Positions 30,185 to 39,760 of a stretch of 41,334 bases of DNA are shown piece by piece; position 1 is the stretch's first letter, and each line of letters begins with the position of its first letter. A model generated the notes under the pieces. That model searched no databases. It had not been told where the DNA came from and was given only the letters and a program-made list of their open reading frames with translations. The stretch comes from an uncultured Treponema sp. GTDB taxonomy: Bacteria > Spirochaetota > Spirochaetia > Treponematales > Treponemataceae. The stretch is taken from NCBI GenBank assembly GCA_946410085.1, contig CAMJZA010000028.1:1-41334 (forward strand), written 5' to 3'. The translations under genes were made by a program, and so were the position numbers.

Positions 30185-31216
30185 ATGGCGATGGATACGA
30201 GCGCAGCTTCTTCTTATGTGTATGCAAAGGCGAGCGGTATGCTCGCAAAATCCTTCGTTGGTCCCCGTTCCGTCCGCCTGTTTGAGGCGAAGACCCTTGC
30301 GGAGCTGTGGTCGCTGCTCTTTACCGAACCGCTCCCCGTCGTTCCCGAAATGATTCTTGCAAAGGAGCTGGAAAAGACTGCCCGGGATCGTTTCATCAGC
30401 CAGTACCTGAAGCTGGTGACCTGTTATGCCAGGCCTGCTGACATCCTGCTCGCCCAGCTCCATCATTATGACTATGAGAATATCAAGGCCGTCGGTGCGG
30501 CCCTCTGTTTTAAAGAGACGAAAACACCTGATCTGGTCGATATAGCTCCCTTCAATTTCCTGCAATACCGTGCCTGGCCGGATGTTGCCGCAATGACCGC
30601 GGGCAGTCCCCTCGCCTGGTATGACCGGGTACCCGAAGCCTCTGAGCAGCGGGATATGGACTTCCGCCTGGACTGGCAGTCCGTCGATGAAACCTGGCGG
30701 GCCGCCCTGCGCTCGGATCCTGCCTGCCGTGAGGACATCAAGGCCCTGCTTTCGGAACGCTTTATCCTCGAAAGCGTCCTGTGGGCCCTGCGCCTGCGCA
30801 AATACTACGAGATGCCCCAGGAGGCTGTCGTCGGCCTGCTCCGTTCTCCGGCTGATGCAGACAGCGGAACGGCCGTTTTTTCCCGGGAGGCCGAAAAGAC
30901 CCTTTCGTGGGGACTCGACGACTGGGAAGCCTGGAAGAAGTGGAAGTATGCAGCCTTCCTGAATCCGCATGAAGAAGGGGTGGTGTGGAACATTGACCCC
31001 AAATGGATATATAATGCATTCAAGCGGGATTACGTGCACAGGAGCTACACGCTCTTTCACCGCTATCCCTTTACGGAGTGCCCGCTTTTCTGCTGGTATA
31101 TCATTAAGAGAAATGAACTGGATAATATCCGCGCTGCTTCGGAAAGCCTCAGGCTGAGTATTCCGGCTTCCCAGGCTATGCAGACCGTCGGTGTTCAGGA
31201 GGTGAACAATGGCTAA
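30185..31216 (+). CDS. atpC: V-type ATP synthase/ATPase subunit C (AC39 family)
   Basis: A 343-residue subunit forming the socket between the rotor ring and the central stalk. I start at ATG 30185; TTG 30179 is in frame but less likely. The protein is mostly helical. AC39 hallmarks include AKASGMLAKSFVGP at the N-terminus, LAQLHHYDYENIKAVGAAL, and the C-terminal FCWYIIKRNELDNIRAA that links to the membrane part. It overlaps the next gene (subunit I) by 8 bases. Divergent primary sequence is normal for this subunit. Confidence 0.85.
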   Translation: MAMDTSAASSYVYAKASGMLAKSFVGPRSVRLFEAKTLAELWSLLFTEPLPVVPEMILAKELEKTARDRFISQYLKLVTCYARPADILLAQLHHYDYENIKAVGAALCFKETKTPDLVDIAPFNFLQYRAWPDVAAMTAGSPLAWYDRVPEASEQRDMDFRLDWQSVDETWRAALRSDPACREDIKALLSERFILESVLWALRLRKYYEMPQEAVVGLLRSPADADSGTAVFSREAEKTLSWGLDDWEAWKKWKYAAFLNPHEEGVVWNIDPKWIYNAFKRDYVHRSYTLFHRYPFTECPLFCWYIIKRNELDNIRAASESLRLSIPASQAMQTVGVQEVNNG

Positions 31217-33215
31217 AACTACTGCGATGAGGCTCGTTGAGCTTATGGTGTACCGCGAGGATGTCAAGAATGTCCTCAAGTGCCTGAGTTCCCTCGGAGA
31301 GTTTCAGTTTCAGGACGACGTCATGTCGTCTTCTGCGCCGTCCGATGACAGCGCGCAGGTCAAGCTGAATCCTGATTTTGACGTTTTTAACCGCCTGCAG
31401 AATGCACGTGCCTCACTGGGGCTGCCGGATCTCGATGCGTTTACGGGAGACGTTGCGTTCCCGACGGAAGCAGATTTTGACGAGGCGGAGAAAATCATTG
31501 CGTCCGTGGAGGCCCTGCACGAGAAGGAGCTTGCACTCGGGGGCGAGCTCAAGCGCCTGAACGATACTTACAGCGAGACGCTCGCGTTTGCAAACCTCAA
31601 GGTGCCTGCATCCCAGCTGGAATCCCTGACCTTCCTGACCCTCCGCATCGGTAAGATTGACCCTGCGAATTTCGGCCTCATCAAGAATTCCCTCGGCGAC
31701 AAGGCTATTGTCACCAAGCTCGGTGAGGATGGCAGCCGGATCCTCGTCGCCTGTGCAAAGAAGATGCGTTTCTTCGTTGACGGCGAGCTGGACAAGGTTG
31801 GCTTTGTCAAGGTCGAAATGCCCAAGGACTTTACCGGCGTTCCCGAAGATGCCCTGCAGAAGCTCAAGGAAGAAAAGGAAAACAAGGAGCGGGAGCTTGC
31901 CGACGTTGAGGCGGAACGGCACAACCTTGCCGCAACCCACAAGGACATCCTCTACCGCCTCCTGCAGTCCTATTCCATGGGTGCCCAGCTGACCGCCGTG
32001 CAGAACCGGCTCGAGTCAACGCAGTTTGTCTACCGGATAACGGGCTGGATTCCCGCCTACCTGGTCCATGACCTGATGAAGAAAGTCGACGGCCTGACGG
32101 AAGGCAGGACCGCCATGCGCGATTTCATGCCGAGCGAGGTTGCTTCCGTCGTTTCCGGGCAGGAGAAGGTTCCGGTCCGCCTGAAGCACGGGAAGCTGGT
32201 GCAGAACTTTGAGCGGATGATTTTCAGCTACGGCTCTCCGCTCTACGGAACAATAGACCCGACGCCCTTCGTCGCCATCTTCTTTACCCTCCTGTTCGGC
32301 ATCATGTTCGGTGATGCAGGGCAGGGACTCGTGTTTTTCATCCTCGGCATCCTGATGACGAAGAAGCTGTTCAAGCTCGGCGGCTGGGAGAAGTTCAACT
32401 GGGTCTTCGTCTGCATCGGTATAAGCAGCATGATCATGGGCCTTTTGACCGGCGAGTTCTTTGCGAACGAAAAGGTCCTCGCCCCCTTCGGGCGCTTCGT
32501 TACCGGCCTGTTCGGTGAACCGCGGGATCAGATCCTGCCGATGATGCCGACGGGCAGCAAGGAGTCGATCACGCGGATGTTCCTCTTCTTCGGCTTTACG
32601 GTTGCGGTCGGCTTCGTGATAAACACGCTCGGCCTCATCATCAATATCATCAACCGCTTCTCCCTGAAACAGCGCGGGGAAGCGCTCTTCGGCAAGACGG
32701 GCATCAGCGGTGCCTTCTTCTTCTGGTACGTCATCGCCTTTGCCCTCCGCATTGCGCTCTTCCACCATACGCCGGCCGTCTATGACTGGATTTTCATCGG
32801 GGCGAGCCTGTTCGTGACGGCCTTCGGCGAGCCGCTTGCACGGGCGGTTGACGGCCACCGGCCGATTCTTGAAAACGGTCTGTTTGCGGCGATCATCGGT
32901 GCGATCGTTGAAATCATCGAGGTTGTTTCCTCCTATCTGTCGAACACGGTTTCCTTTGTCCGTGTCGGTGCCTTTGCCCTTGCCCACGCCGTTCTCGGCT
33001 ACATCATCGAGATGCTCACCGAGGTAACGCCCGGCGTCGGCAAGCTGCTGGTCATGATTGTGGGAAATGCAATCGTCGTTGTGCTGGAGGGCATGATTGT
33101 TGCCATCCAGGTTGTCCGCCTGCAGTATTATGAGTTCTTCAGCAAGTTCTTCAGCGAGACCGGACGGGAGTTCAAGCCGTTCGTCCTCAGCTACGGGGCC
33201 CTGCGGAGCAAGTAA
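31209..33215 (+). CDS. atpI: V-type ATPase membrane subunit I (a-subunit)
   Basis: A 668-residue stator membrane subunit that carries the ion half-channels. Residues 1-330 form the cytoplasmic arm, with coiled coils (LQKLKEEKENKERELADVE). About seven to eight helices follow from residue 350 (PFVAIFFTLLFGIMFGDAGQ is the first, a highly conserved signature). The essential Arg is present in SFVRVGAFALAHAVLG, where it should face the rotor-ring carboxylate. The length is typical. ATG 31209 overlaps subunit C, with AGGAGG just upstream at about 31197-31202. Confidence 0.95.
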   Translation: MAKTTAMRLVELMVYREDVKNVLKCLSSLGEFQFQDDVMSSSAPSDDSAQVKLNPDFDVFNRLQNARASLGLPDLDAFTGDVAFPTEADFDEAEKIIASVEALHEKELALGGELKRLNDTYSETLAFANLKVPASQLESLTFLTLRIGKIDPANFGLIKNSLGDKAIVTKLGEDGSRILVACAKKMRFFVDGELDKVGFVKVEMPKDFTGVPEDALQKLKEEKENKERELADVEAERHNLAATHKDILYRLLQSYSMGAQLTAVQNRLESTQFVYRITGWIPAYLVHDLMKKVDGLTEGRTAMRDFMPSEVASVVSGQEKVPVRLKHGKLVQNFERMIFSYGSPLYGTIDPTPFVAIFFTLLFGIMFGDAGQGLVFFILGILMTKKLFKLGGWEKFNWVFVCIGISSMIMGLLTGEFFANEKVLAPFGRFVTGLFGEPRDQILPMMPTGSKESITRMFLFFGFTVAVGFVINTLGLIINIINRFSLKQRGEALFGKTGISGAFFFWYVIAFALRIALFHHTPAVYDWIFIGASLFVTAFGEPLARAVDGHRPILENGLFAAIIGAIVEIIEVVSSYLSNTVSFVRVGAFALAHAVLGYIIEMLTEVTPGVGKLLVMIVGNAIVVVLEGMIVAIQVVRLQYYEFFSKFFSETGREFKPFVLSYGALRSK

Positions 33216-33289
33216 GGGGCGGCAATACTCATTTTGGTTTTCTGCCGGTTCGCCGGCTGTATATACACAGCATGTGTAGGGGTAACAGT

Positions 33290-33619
33290 ATGAATAAGAA
33301 GATTTTGTTTGCTTTGGTCGTGATGCTTTCAGTGTCTCTCGTTACGGTGTTTGCACAGTCTCAGGGAAATCCGCCTGCGGATGCTCAGGCTGTCGAGCAG
33401 ACGGCAGGATCATCCGGCCTGAAGTATATCGCCGCCGCGCTTGCCGTCGGAATCGCCTGTATCGGCGGTGGTTCTGCGGTCGGAAAGATCGGTTCCGCTG
33501 CGATGGGCGCCATGAGCGAGAATGCAGAGCTGTCCGGTAAGGCCCTGCCGTTCGTCGGACTTGCCGAAGGTATCTGTCTCTGGGGCTTCCTGGTTGCCCT
33601 TTTCATCATCCTGATGTAA
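33290..33619 (+). CDS. atpK: V-type ATPase rotor-ring subunit K (proteolipid)
   Basis: A 109-residue proteolipid. AGGGG at 33278-33282 fits ATG 33290; the in-frame ATG 33272 lies before that site. The N-terminal LFALVVMLSVSLVTVFAQSQ looks like a cleavable signal or an extra helix, followed by a hydrophilic loop. Two core helices then form a single hairpin: ALAVGIACIGGGSAVGKIG and PFVGLAEGICLWGFLVALF. The ion-binding Glu is in GLAEG. The residue after it is Gly, where sodium-type rings usually offer a hydroxyl, so proton coupling is the more likely reading, though not proven. Confidence 0.93.
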   Translation: MNKKILFALVVMLSVSLVTVFAQSQGNPPADAQAVEQTAGSSGLKYIAAALAVGIACIGGGSAVGKIGSAAMGAMSENAELSGKALPFVGLAEGICLWGFLVALFIILM

Positions 33620-33683
33620 ATTCCCGGACGGACAGGACGGGAGTTGCCTGCTAAGGCTGGATGAATGCGGGATTGGATGCAGT

Positions 33684-34019
33684 ATGGAATACTTTGTCAT
33701 TGGTGAACGGGAAATAGTGCTGGGCTTTATGCTCGTCGGTGTTTCCGGTGCTGCTGTCTCAAACCGGGAAGAGGCCCTGGATGCCTTTCTCGACGTGACG
33801 GGGCAGTCGAACCGGCTGAACCGGATTGCGGCTGCTTCCCGGCCGAAGGTGCTGATTCTGACGGAGGACGTGTCGGACATGCTCTCCCATGAGGTCGAAT
33901 CCCATCAGATGACAGGAAAGGCTCCTCTCATAGTTGAAATTCCGGGCTTGAACGGGCATATCGAAGGTCGGAAGAATCTGACCGAAGCCATCCGGGAAGC
34001 GGTTGGAATTCAGGTCTAG
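33684..34019 (+). CDS. atpF: V-type ATPase subunit F
   Basis: A 111-residue Rossmann-like subunit of the central rotor stalk. Family features are the N-terminal YFVIGEREIVLGFMLVGV and the C-terminal KAPLIVEIPGLNGHIEG, where related proteins read P-x-I-x-x-I-P. Length is usual. It lies 64 bp after subunit K with no visible terminator between them, and 20 bp before subunit E. The ribosome site is weak (GGAT), suggesting modest or coupled translation. Confidence 0.9.
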   Translation: MEYFVIGEREIVLGFMLVGVSGAAVSNREEALDAFLDVTGQSNRLNRIAAASRPKVLILTEDVSDMLSHEVESHQMTGKAPLIVEIPGLNGHIEGRKNLTEAIREAVGIQV

Positions 34020-34039
34020 TTATGGAAATGTAGCAGCTT

Positions 34040-34678
34040 ATGGAAGAATTACGTTCAACAGAAGCTCTGGATAATGAAATCAGGAACGAAGCCCGCAAGC
34101 GGGTGAACAAGGTTCTTGAGTCTGCCAGGGAAAACGCACGGACGCTGAAAGCCGGCGTTGAAAAGAAACTTGCGGATGCGGTAGCAGAGGCCGAACGGCA
34201 GTCTTCGGTACGGTTGGACCTGTACCGGAAGAATATCGATGCTTCGATTCCCCTCGAAAAGGGGCGCTATCTGGTTTCTTTCATCTATGACTCGGTTATG
34301 GATGCCGTCAATGCATACCTCGCATCGATCGGGGAGGACAGGCGTCTTGCAATCGTTACGTCTCTGGTTGAGCGGAGCAAGCCCTTCCTGCAGGGAAAGG
34401 AGCTGGAGGCGACCGTCGTCGGCTTTAACCTTGCAGCTGCGAAGGCCATGCTCAAAAAGCAGCTGGGAACGGCTGTCGTAGCCTGCAGCAGCGGGGAAGC
34501 CCATCTGCTGGCCGATGAAGGGCTGGCAGGCCTGCAGTTCCGCGAGGGCATTCTCCTGAAGGCAAAGGATGCTTCCGTAAACTGCCGTCTGACGCTGGAC
34601 GAGAAAATGAAAGAGATTCTGGATGAAAAGTCATTCGAGCTGTCTTCAACGCTCTTTGGCGGGAGGTTGCCGGAATGA
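34040..34678 (+). CDS. atpE: V-type ATPase peripheral-stalk subunit E
   Basis: A 212-residue stator subunit. The N-terminal 80 residues form the long helix that pairs with the G/H-like subunit ([18 protein letters not shown]). The C-terminal half is an alpha/beta domain with [19 protein letters not shown] and [19 protein letters not shown], close to the family ending in which L-x-x-x-L-F-G-G is conserved ([11 protein letters not shown]). The stop overlaps the subunit A start as ATGA. Confidence 0.9.
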   Translation: MEELRSTEALDNEIRNEARKRVNKVLESARENARTLKAGVEKKLADAVAEAERQSSVRLDLYRKNIDASIPLEKGRYLVSFIYDSVMDAVNAYLASIGEDRRLAIVTSLVERSKPFLQGKELEATVVGFNLAAAKAMLKKQLGTAVVACSSGEAHLLADEGLAGLQFREGILLKAKDASVNCRLTLDEKMKEILDEKSFELSSTLFGGRLPE

Positions 34679-36441
34679 CGGAAGGAAGGATTACCCGGAT
34701 TTCCGGGCCCATCGTGTATGCGGAAGGATTGGATTCTTCCGGTCTGTATGACGTCGTTGATGTCGGTGAAAAGCGGCTCGTCGGAGAAATCATCCGGCAG
34801 GACAAGGGCAAGGCGACGATCGAAGTCTACGAAGATGACAGCGGCATGAAGATCGGCGAGCAGGTTGTCAGTACCGGCCGCCCCCTGTCCCTGAAGCTTG
34901 GTCCCGGCCTGGTCGGTACGATTTACGACGGCATTCAGCGGCCCCTGAAGGAGCTGTTTGCACAGGAAGGGGCATTTTTAAAGCCGGGCGACCGGACGAA
35001 CCCGATTGACGGTACGAAGAAATGGGATTTTACCCCCTCCGTGCAGGAGGGTGCAGACATACAGCCCGGCATGGTTTTGGGAACCGTGCAGGAAACGGGT
35101 TCCATCCTGCATAAGATAATGGTTCCCCCGATGACGAAGGGCAGGAAGCTCGCGTCGTTCAAGGGAGCCGGAAGCTATACGGTCGATGATGTGATCGGTG
35201 AGACGGAACTGGGAGAAAAGCTCTGCCTGTCCCAGTACTGGCCGGTCCGTACGCCCCGCCCCTTCAACGAGAAGCTTGAGGTTTCCCAGCCGCTCGTGAC
35301 CGGACAGCGGGTCATCGATGTGTTCTTCCCCCTGAGCAAGGGCGGGACGGCCGCCATTCCCGGCGGTTTCGGAACCGGTAAGACGATGACCCAGCATGCC
35401 GTCGCAAAGTGGTGTGATGCAGATTTAATCGTCTACATCGGTTGCGGTGAGCGCGGAAACGAGATGACCGACGTCCTGACCGACTTCCCCAAGCTGATTG
35501 ACCCGCGCAACGGGCGTTCGCTGATGGAACGGACGATTCTGATTGCCAATACCTCGAACATGCCGGTTGCGGCCCGTGAGGTTTCCCTCTATTCGGGTAT
35601 TACCCTCGCCGAATATTACCGTGATATGGGTATGCACGTCGCCATCATGGCCGACTCCACGAGCCGCTGGGCCGAGGCCCTGCGCGAGCTGTCGGGCCGC
35701 ATGGAAGAGATGCCGGCGGAAGAAGGCTTCCCCGCATACCTGCCCACCCGGCTTGCCCAGTTCTACGAGCGCGCCGGCCGCGTGTACAGCCTGAACGGAG
35801 CGGAAGGCTCGGTTTCCGTCATCGGTGCCGTTTCCCCGCCGGGAGGCGACTTTTCCGAACCTGTTACCCAGCATACGAAGCGCTTTATCCGCTGCTTCTG
35901 GGCCCTGAACCGCGAGCTTGCCAACGCCCGCCACTATCCCGCCATCGGCTGGATTGACTCCTATTCCGAGTATGCCGATGAGGTTTCCGGCTGGTGGGAC
36001 AAGCTTGATCACCGCTGGGCTTCAATCCGGGTGAAGGCACTGGACCTGCTCAAGCGCGAGCAGCGCCTGGAGCAGATTGTCCGCCTGATTGGTTCCGACG
36101 CCCTGCCCGAGACGGACCGCCTGATTCTGACGGTCTGCGAGATGATAAAGAACGGCTTCCTCCAGCAGAATGCCTTTGACGATATAGACCAGTATTCGGT
36201 TCCCGAGAAGGAAGTGCAGCTTTTGATGCTGATCATGGAATTCTATGACAAGGCGCTTGCGGCGATAAAAGTGGGCGTTCCGCTGCTGAAGATACTGGAG
36301 CTGGAAGTGCGGGGCGAGATTGTCCGCGCAAAGTCGGTCGTCGCCAATGACAAGCTTGATGAGCTGACGACGATACAGAACCATATCGAAGACCAGATGG
36401 GCGCTCTGGAGCGGATGTACCGCAAGGAATCAATGCTATGA
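34675..36441 (+). CDS. atpA: V-type ATPase catalytic subunit A
   Basis: A 588-residue catalytic subunit of the V1/A1 hexamer that hydrolyses or makes ATP. The P-loop is GGFGTGKT (residues 230-237). The bulge or non-homologous region typical of A subunits occupies about 110-190. The catalytic Glu is in [14 protein letters not shown], and the [20 protein letters not shown] block is typical of rotary ATPases. The C-terminal helical domain ends MYRKESML. It overlaps subunits E and B by 4 bases at each end (ATGA), indicating tightly coupled synthesis. Length and motifs fit a working enzyme. Confidence 0.97.
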   Translation: MTEGRITRISGPIVYAEGLDSSGLYDVVDVGEKRLVGEIIRQDKGKATIEVYEDDSGMKIGEQVVSTGRPLSLKLGPGLVGTIYDGIQRPLKELFAQEGAFLKPGDRTNPIDGTKKWDFTPSVQEGADIQPGMVLGTVQETGSILHKIMVPPMTKGRKLASFKGAGSYTVDDVIGETELGEKLCLSQYWPVRTPRPFNEKLEVSQPLVTGQRVIDVFFPLSKGGTAAIPGGFGTGKTMTQHAVAKWCDADLIVYIGCGERGNEMTDVLTDFPKLIDPRNGRSLMERTILIANTSNMPVAAREVSLYSGITLAEYYRDMGMHVAIMADSTSRWAEALRELSGRMEEMPAEEGFPAYLPTRLAQFYERAGRVYSLNGAEGSVSVIGAVSPPGGDFSEPVTQHTKRFIRCFWALNRELANARHYPAIGWIDSYSEYADEVSGWWDKLDHRWASIRVKALDLLKREQRLEQIVRLIGSDALPETDRLILTVCEMIKNGFLQQNAFDDIDQYSVPEKEVQLLMLIMEFYDKALAAIKVGVPLLKILELEVRGEIVRAKSVVANDKLDELTTIQNHIEDQMGALERMYRKESML

Positions 36442-37832
36442 AGGGAATAGAATATACAGGGCTGCAGCAGGTCGACGGGCCTATCGTCGTTGCACAGCGG
36501 ACCCCGGACTCTTTTTATGACGAGATTGTGTACGTCCGCGACAAGAACGGCGAAAAGAAGACCGGCCGCATCATCGACATAAACGACAAGACGGCGGTCG
36601 TGCAGGTATTCGGCGGAACGACGGGCCTGGATCTTGATTCGACCTCGGTGGAATTCCTGGACAAGCCGATGGAGCTTCGCGTGGGGCGCGGCCTGCTCGG
36701 ACGCATCTTCAACGGACTGGGGGAGCCGATCGACGGCTACCCGGACATCGTCTCCAGTACGAAGGTAAACGTCAACGGCATGCCGATCAATCCCTATGCC
36801 CGCGTGTATCCCCGCGACTTCATCCAGACGGGGATCTCGACGATCGACGGCATGAACACGCTCATCCGTGGACAGAAGCTGCCCATTTTCTCCGGGAACG
36901 GCCTGCCGCACAATAAGCTTGCTGCCCAGATCATCCGGCAGGCGAAGATCCTGAACTCCGACGAGGAGTTCGTCATGGTCTTTGCCGGCATGGGAATCAA
37001 GTACGACGTGGCCCAGTTCTTTAAGAACACCTTCGAGGAAAGCGGCGTCCTTTCAAACGTCGTCATGTTCGAAAGCCTTGCCGATGCGCCGTCGATTGAG
37101 CGTATCATTACGCCCCGCTGTGCGCTGACCGCCGCCGAGTATCTGGCCTTTGAGTGCAACATGCACGTCCTTGTCGTTTTGACCGACATGACCAACTACT
37201 GCGAGGCCCTCCGCGAGATCAGTACGACCCGCGGCGAGGTTCCCGGCCGGAAGGGCTACCCGGGCTACCTCTATTCCAATCTTGCGGAACTCTACGAGCG
37301 GGCGGGAAAGATTCAGGGCAGCACGGGGTCCATAACCCAGATACCGATCCTGACGATGCCGAACGATGACATCAGCCACCCGATCCCTGACCTGACGGGC
37401 TATATTACGGAAGGACAGATTGTCCTTGACCGCGAGATGAGCCAGAAGGGCCTGTACCCGCCGGTTGCGGGCCTGCCGTCGCTGAGCCGCCTGATGAAGG
37501 ACGGCATCGGCAAGGGCATGACCCGGGAAGATCATGCGGCCGTTTCGAGCCAGCTCTTTGCGTCCTACAGCAAGGTCAAGACGATCCGGAACCTCGCCGC
37601 GATTATCGGTGAGGAAGAGCTTTCCGACCTTGACAAGCTCTACCTGAAGTTCGGCGAGGAAATGGAAACGAAGTTCTTCAGCCAGGGCGAGTACGAGAAC
37701 CGTTCCATCGATGACACGCTGGACTTGGGCTGGAAAATCCTTTCCATCCTGCCCCGGGACGAGCTGTACCGGATCAGCGATGAGCTTATCGCGAAGTATA
37801 TGCCCAAACAGGCGGAGGAAGCTGCAGTTTAA
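36438..37832 (+). CDS. atpB: V-type ATPase non-catalytic subunit B
   Basis: A 464-residue partner of subunit A in the hexamer. It lacks a Walker A lysine, showing [12 protein letters not shown] in its place, as expected. Other conserved segments are [36 protein letters not shown], and [20 protein letters not shown] [14 protein letters not shown]. It supplies an arginine finger to the catalytic sites at the A-B interface. The stop (TAA) overlaps the subunit D ATG by one base (TAATG). Confidence 0.97.
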   Translation: MKGIEYTGLQQVDGPIVVAQRTPDSFYDEIVYVRDKNGEKKTGRIIDINDKTAVVQVFGGTTGLDLDSTSVEFLDKPMELRVGRGLLGRIFNGLGEPIDGYPDIVSSTKVNVNGMPINPYARVYPRDFIQTGISTIDGMNTLIRGQKLPIFSGNGLPHNKLAAQIIRQAKILNSDEEFVMVFAGMGIKYDVAQFFKNTFEESGVLSNVVMFESLADAPSIERIITPRCALTAAEYLAFECNMHVLVVLTDMTNYCEALREISTTRGEVPGRKGYPGYLYSNLAELYERAGKIQGSTGSITQIPILTMPNDDISHPIPDLTGYITEGQIVLDREMSQKGLYPPVAGLPSLSRLMKDGIGKGMTREDHAAVSSQLFASYSKVKTIRNLAAIIGEEELSDLDKLYLKFGEEMETKFFSQGEYENRSIDDTLDLGWKILSILPRDELYRISDELIAKYMPKQAEEAAV

Positions 37833-38458
37833 TGGCAAACAAGCTGAACATCGCCCCCACCAAGTCAAACCTCCTCGCCATAAAGGAACAGCTCGCCGTC
37901 AGCACGCAGGGCTATGACCTGCTGGAGCAGAAGCGGGAAATCCTTGTCATGGAACTGATGCGGATGCTCGAGCAGGTGAAGCTGCTTGAGAAATCGGTTG
38001 ACCGCTGCATCGAGAAGGCCTACCCTGCCTTGAAGCGGATGCTGATGACGGTCGGTGGGGATCGGGTTGAGCGGATTGCCCACAGTGTCAAGTATGACTT
38101 TACGCTGACGCAGAAGCCTGCCGTCATCGGCGGCATGTCCTTTACGACCATCGATGTCGTTCTGCCCAAGAAGGAACTGTTCTATTCGTTCCTGGGAACC
38201 TTTCCCGACAGCGACGAGGTGATGTCCGATTTCTTTGAGCTCCTGACGCTGCTGACCCGGCTGGCAAGCATCCGGACGATTGTCTGGCGGCTCGCCATGG
38301 AAGTAAAGAAGACCCAGCGCCGCGTGAATGCACTGGACAAGATGGTGATTCCGCAGAGCAGGGAGACGGTCAAGTACATTGAGGATGTGCTTGAAGAGCG
38401 TGAACGGGATAATGTCTTCGTTCTGAAGGCCTTGAAGGGGAGGCAGGGAAATACATGA
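37832..38458 (+). CDS. atpD: V-type ATPase central-shaft subunit D
   Basis: A 208-residue rotor shaft, mostly two long antiparallel helices at the N- and C-termini. It begins [20 protein letters not shown], where TKSNL is the family hallmark, and continues GYDLLEQKREILVMELMRM. The C-terminal helix contains KKTQRRVNALDKMVIPQ and TVKYIEDVLEERERDNVFVL, both close to family consensus. The last four bases overlap the start of the universal stress protein gene. Confidence 0.95.
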   Translation: MANKLNIAPTKSNLLAIKEQLAVSTQGYDLLEQKREILVMELMRMLEQVKLLEKSVDRCIEKAYPALKRMLMTVGGDRVERIAHSVKYDFTLTQKPAVIGGMSFTTIDVVLPKKELFYSFLGTFPDSDEVMSDFFELLTLLTRLASIRTIVWRLAMEVKKTQRRVNALDKMVIPQSRETVKYIEDVLEERERDNVFVLKALKGRQGNT

Positions 38459-38952
38459 TAAAAGCGCTTTTCCAGAAAGTGGTCGTTGCCTACAACGGTT
38501 CAAAATCTTCGCTCCATGCAGTCATGTACGCCATCCTGATGGCCAAGTGCTATAAGTGCCGCGTCAAGGTCATCTATGTGGTTGACGTTGCGACGATACG
38601 GCAGCTGATGCTGACGAATTTCATCGTCAAGGACGAAGGCCAGTCCTTTGCCGGCAGCCTGGAAGCTGACGGCAGGCGGAACCTTGATTTTGCGCTCGGG
38701 CTTGCGAAGTCCAAGGGTGTCAAGATCGAGACAGAACTGCGCAAGGGTGCGATCTGGTCCGAGATAATCGCCGCCGCCGACGAGTTCAAGGCGGATCTGA
38801 TTCTGCTCGGGGGAACGGATTCTACGGTTCCGCAGTCGACGCTGAAGCATGACGTCGTCGGCCAGCAGGACGGAGAAATCATCGGCAGCGCCCACTGTTC
38901 CGTCATGGTCGTCCGCCAGCCCTACATCGAGCAGCTGTTCAGGATAGGCTAG
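38455..38952 (+). CDS. Universal stress protein (UspA family), coupled to V-ATPase
   Basis: A 165-residue single-domain UspA-like protein. It starts KALFQKVVVAYNGSKSSLHA and has the expected strand pattern with ADLILLGGTDS and a C-terminal GSAHCSVMVVRQPY. The classical nucleotide loop G-x2-G-x9-G-(S/T) is only partly recognisable: after LLGGTDS the spacing to GSAHCSV is longer and contains LKHDVVGQQDG, so ATP binding is uncertain. ATG 38455 lies in the 4-base ATGA overlap with subunit D, so it should be made in step with the ATPase. A role as a sensor or stabiliser of the pump is inference. Confidence 0.85.
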   Translation: MIKALFQKVVVAYNGSKSSLHAVMYAILMAKCYKCRVKVIYVVDVATIRQLMLTNFIVKDEGQSFAGSLEADGRRNLDFALGLAKSKGVKIETELRKGAIWSEIIAAADEFKADLILLGGTDSTVPQSTLKHDVVGQQDGEIIGSAHCSVMVVRQPYIEQLFRIG

Positions 38953-38965
38953 GACACCGCTGTCC

Positions 38966-39018
38966 GCAGTCCCTGTGCTTTTGCGGGGGACTGCTGTCCC
39001 TTTCAGATTTTTTTTATA
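38966..39018 (+). terminator. Probable terminator of the V-ATPase operon
   Basis: Stem GCAGTCCC (38966-38973) and GGGACTGC (38987-38994) with a 13-base loop, then a T-run at about 39008-39015. The T-run begins some 13 bases after the stem, so efficiency is uncertain. The T-run runs directly into a TATAAT. Confidence 0.55.
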
Positions 39019-39020
39019 AT
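39015..39020 (+). promoter_or_regulatory. Possible -10 box of the response-regulator gene
   Basis: A perfect TATAAT sharing its first T with the terminator T-run. No good -35 lies 16-18 bp upstream. The leader would be about 47 bases and includes the palindrome AAGCGCTT (39053-39060). Confidence 0.4.
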
Positions 39021-39073
39021 CTTTTGTAATATCAACGCTTTTCTCTAGGCCAAAGCGCTTGTTTTGTTTTATT

Positions 39074-39760
39074 ATGAAGGCTATGAGATTACTGCTTGTA
39101 GAAGATGATGTGCACCTTTCCCAGTCCCTGCTTGAACTGCTGGAAAGGGAGTCCTACGGGGTTGATGCCGTCTACACAGCTGCTGATGCCCTCAAGTATG
39201 CGACGAGCGCAGTTTATGATGGTATCATTTTTGATCCTTCCCTGCCGGGCAAAGAGGGACTTTCCGTCGTCAAAACCCTGCGCGATAATGACGTGCATAC
39301 GCCCATCCTTATCCTGTCCGACAAATGCGCCGTCCGGGACATTGTAAAGGGCCTGGATGCAGGGGCGGACGACTATGTCTGTAATCCATTTAATCAGGCA
39401 GAGCTGCTTGCCCGCATCAGGGCCGTAACCCGCCGCAAGGGGGACTTTAAGAAGAACAGGGTAACCTGCGGCGATCTGATACTGGACAAGGATAACTGTG
39501 AACTCCAGCACGTGAAGGGGGGAGCGGCGAAGCTTTCCCTCAAGGAACTGCAGATCATCGAATTCCTCTTTGACAGTCCCCATCAGGTCATCAAGAAGGA
39601 GAGCATCATCGAGAAAATCTGGGGCAGTGACAGCGATGCAGAGTACAATAATGTTGAAGTATATATTTCTTTCATCAGAAAAAAAATGGATGACCTTGGC
39701 GCAAAGACGCGGATACGGACTGCGCGCGGAATAGGCTATTCACTGGAGGATACACTGTAA
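39074..39760 (+). CDS. OmpR-type response regulator with atypical receiver
   Basis: A 228-residue receiver plus winged-helix regulator. Counting from ATG 39074 (ATG 39083 is the alternative), the acidic pocket is E10-D11-D12, the phospho-acceptor is D54 in IIFDPSLPGKEG, and S82 takes the Thr/Ser role. The nearly invariant Lys of the K-P motif is Asn here: N104 in YVCNPFNQAE. This suggests phosphate-independent or altered signalling. The C-terminal Trans_reg_C domain is canonical (LSLKELQIIEFLFDSP, then SFIRKKMDDLGAKTRI and ARGIGYSLE). No histidine kinase lies nearby. Its stop overlaps the dapL start (TAATG), so a link to lysine or cell-wall precursor supply is possible. Confidence 0.9.
   Translation: MKAMRLLLVEDDVHLSQSLLELLERESYGVDAVYTAADALKYATSAVYDGIIFDPSLPGKEGLSVVKTLRDNDVHTPILILSDKCAVRDIVKGLDAGADDYVCNPFNQAELLARIRAVTRRKGDFKKNRVTCGDLILDKDNCELQHVKGGAAKLSLKELQIIEFLFDSPHQVIKKESIIEKIWGSDSDAEYNNVEVYISFIRKKMDDLGAKTRIRTARGIGYSLEDTL

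Noticed and set aside
32016..32987. 323-codon minus-strand frame opposite V-ATPase subunit I
   Set aside because: It is very hydrophilic because it mirrors hydrophobic membrane helices; a typical shadow.
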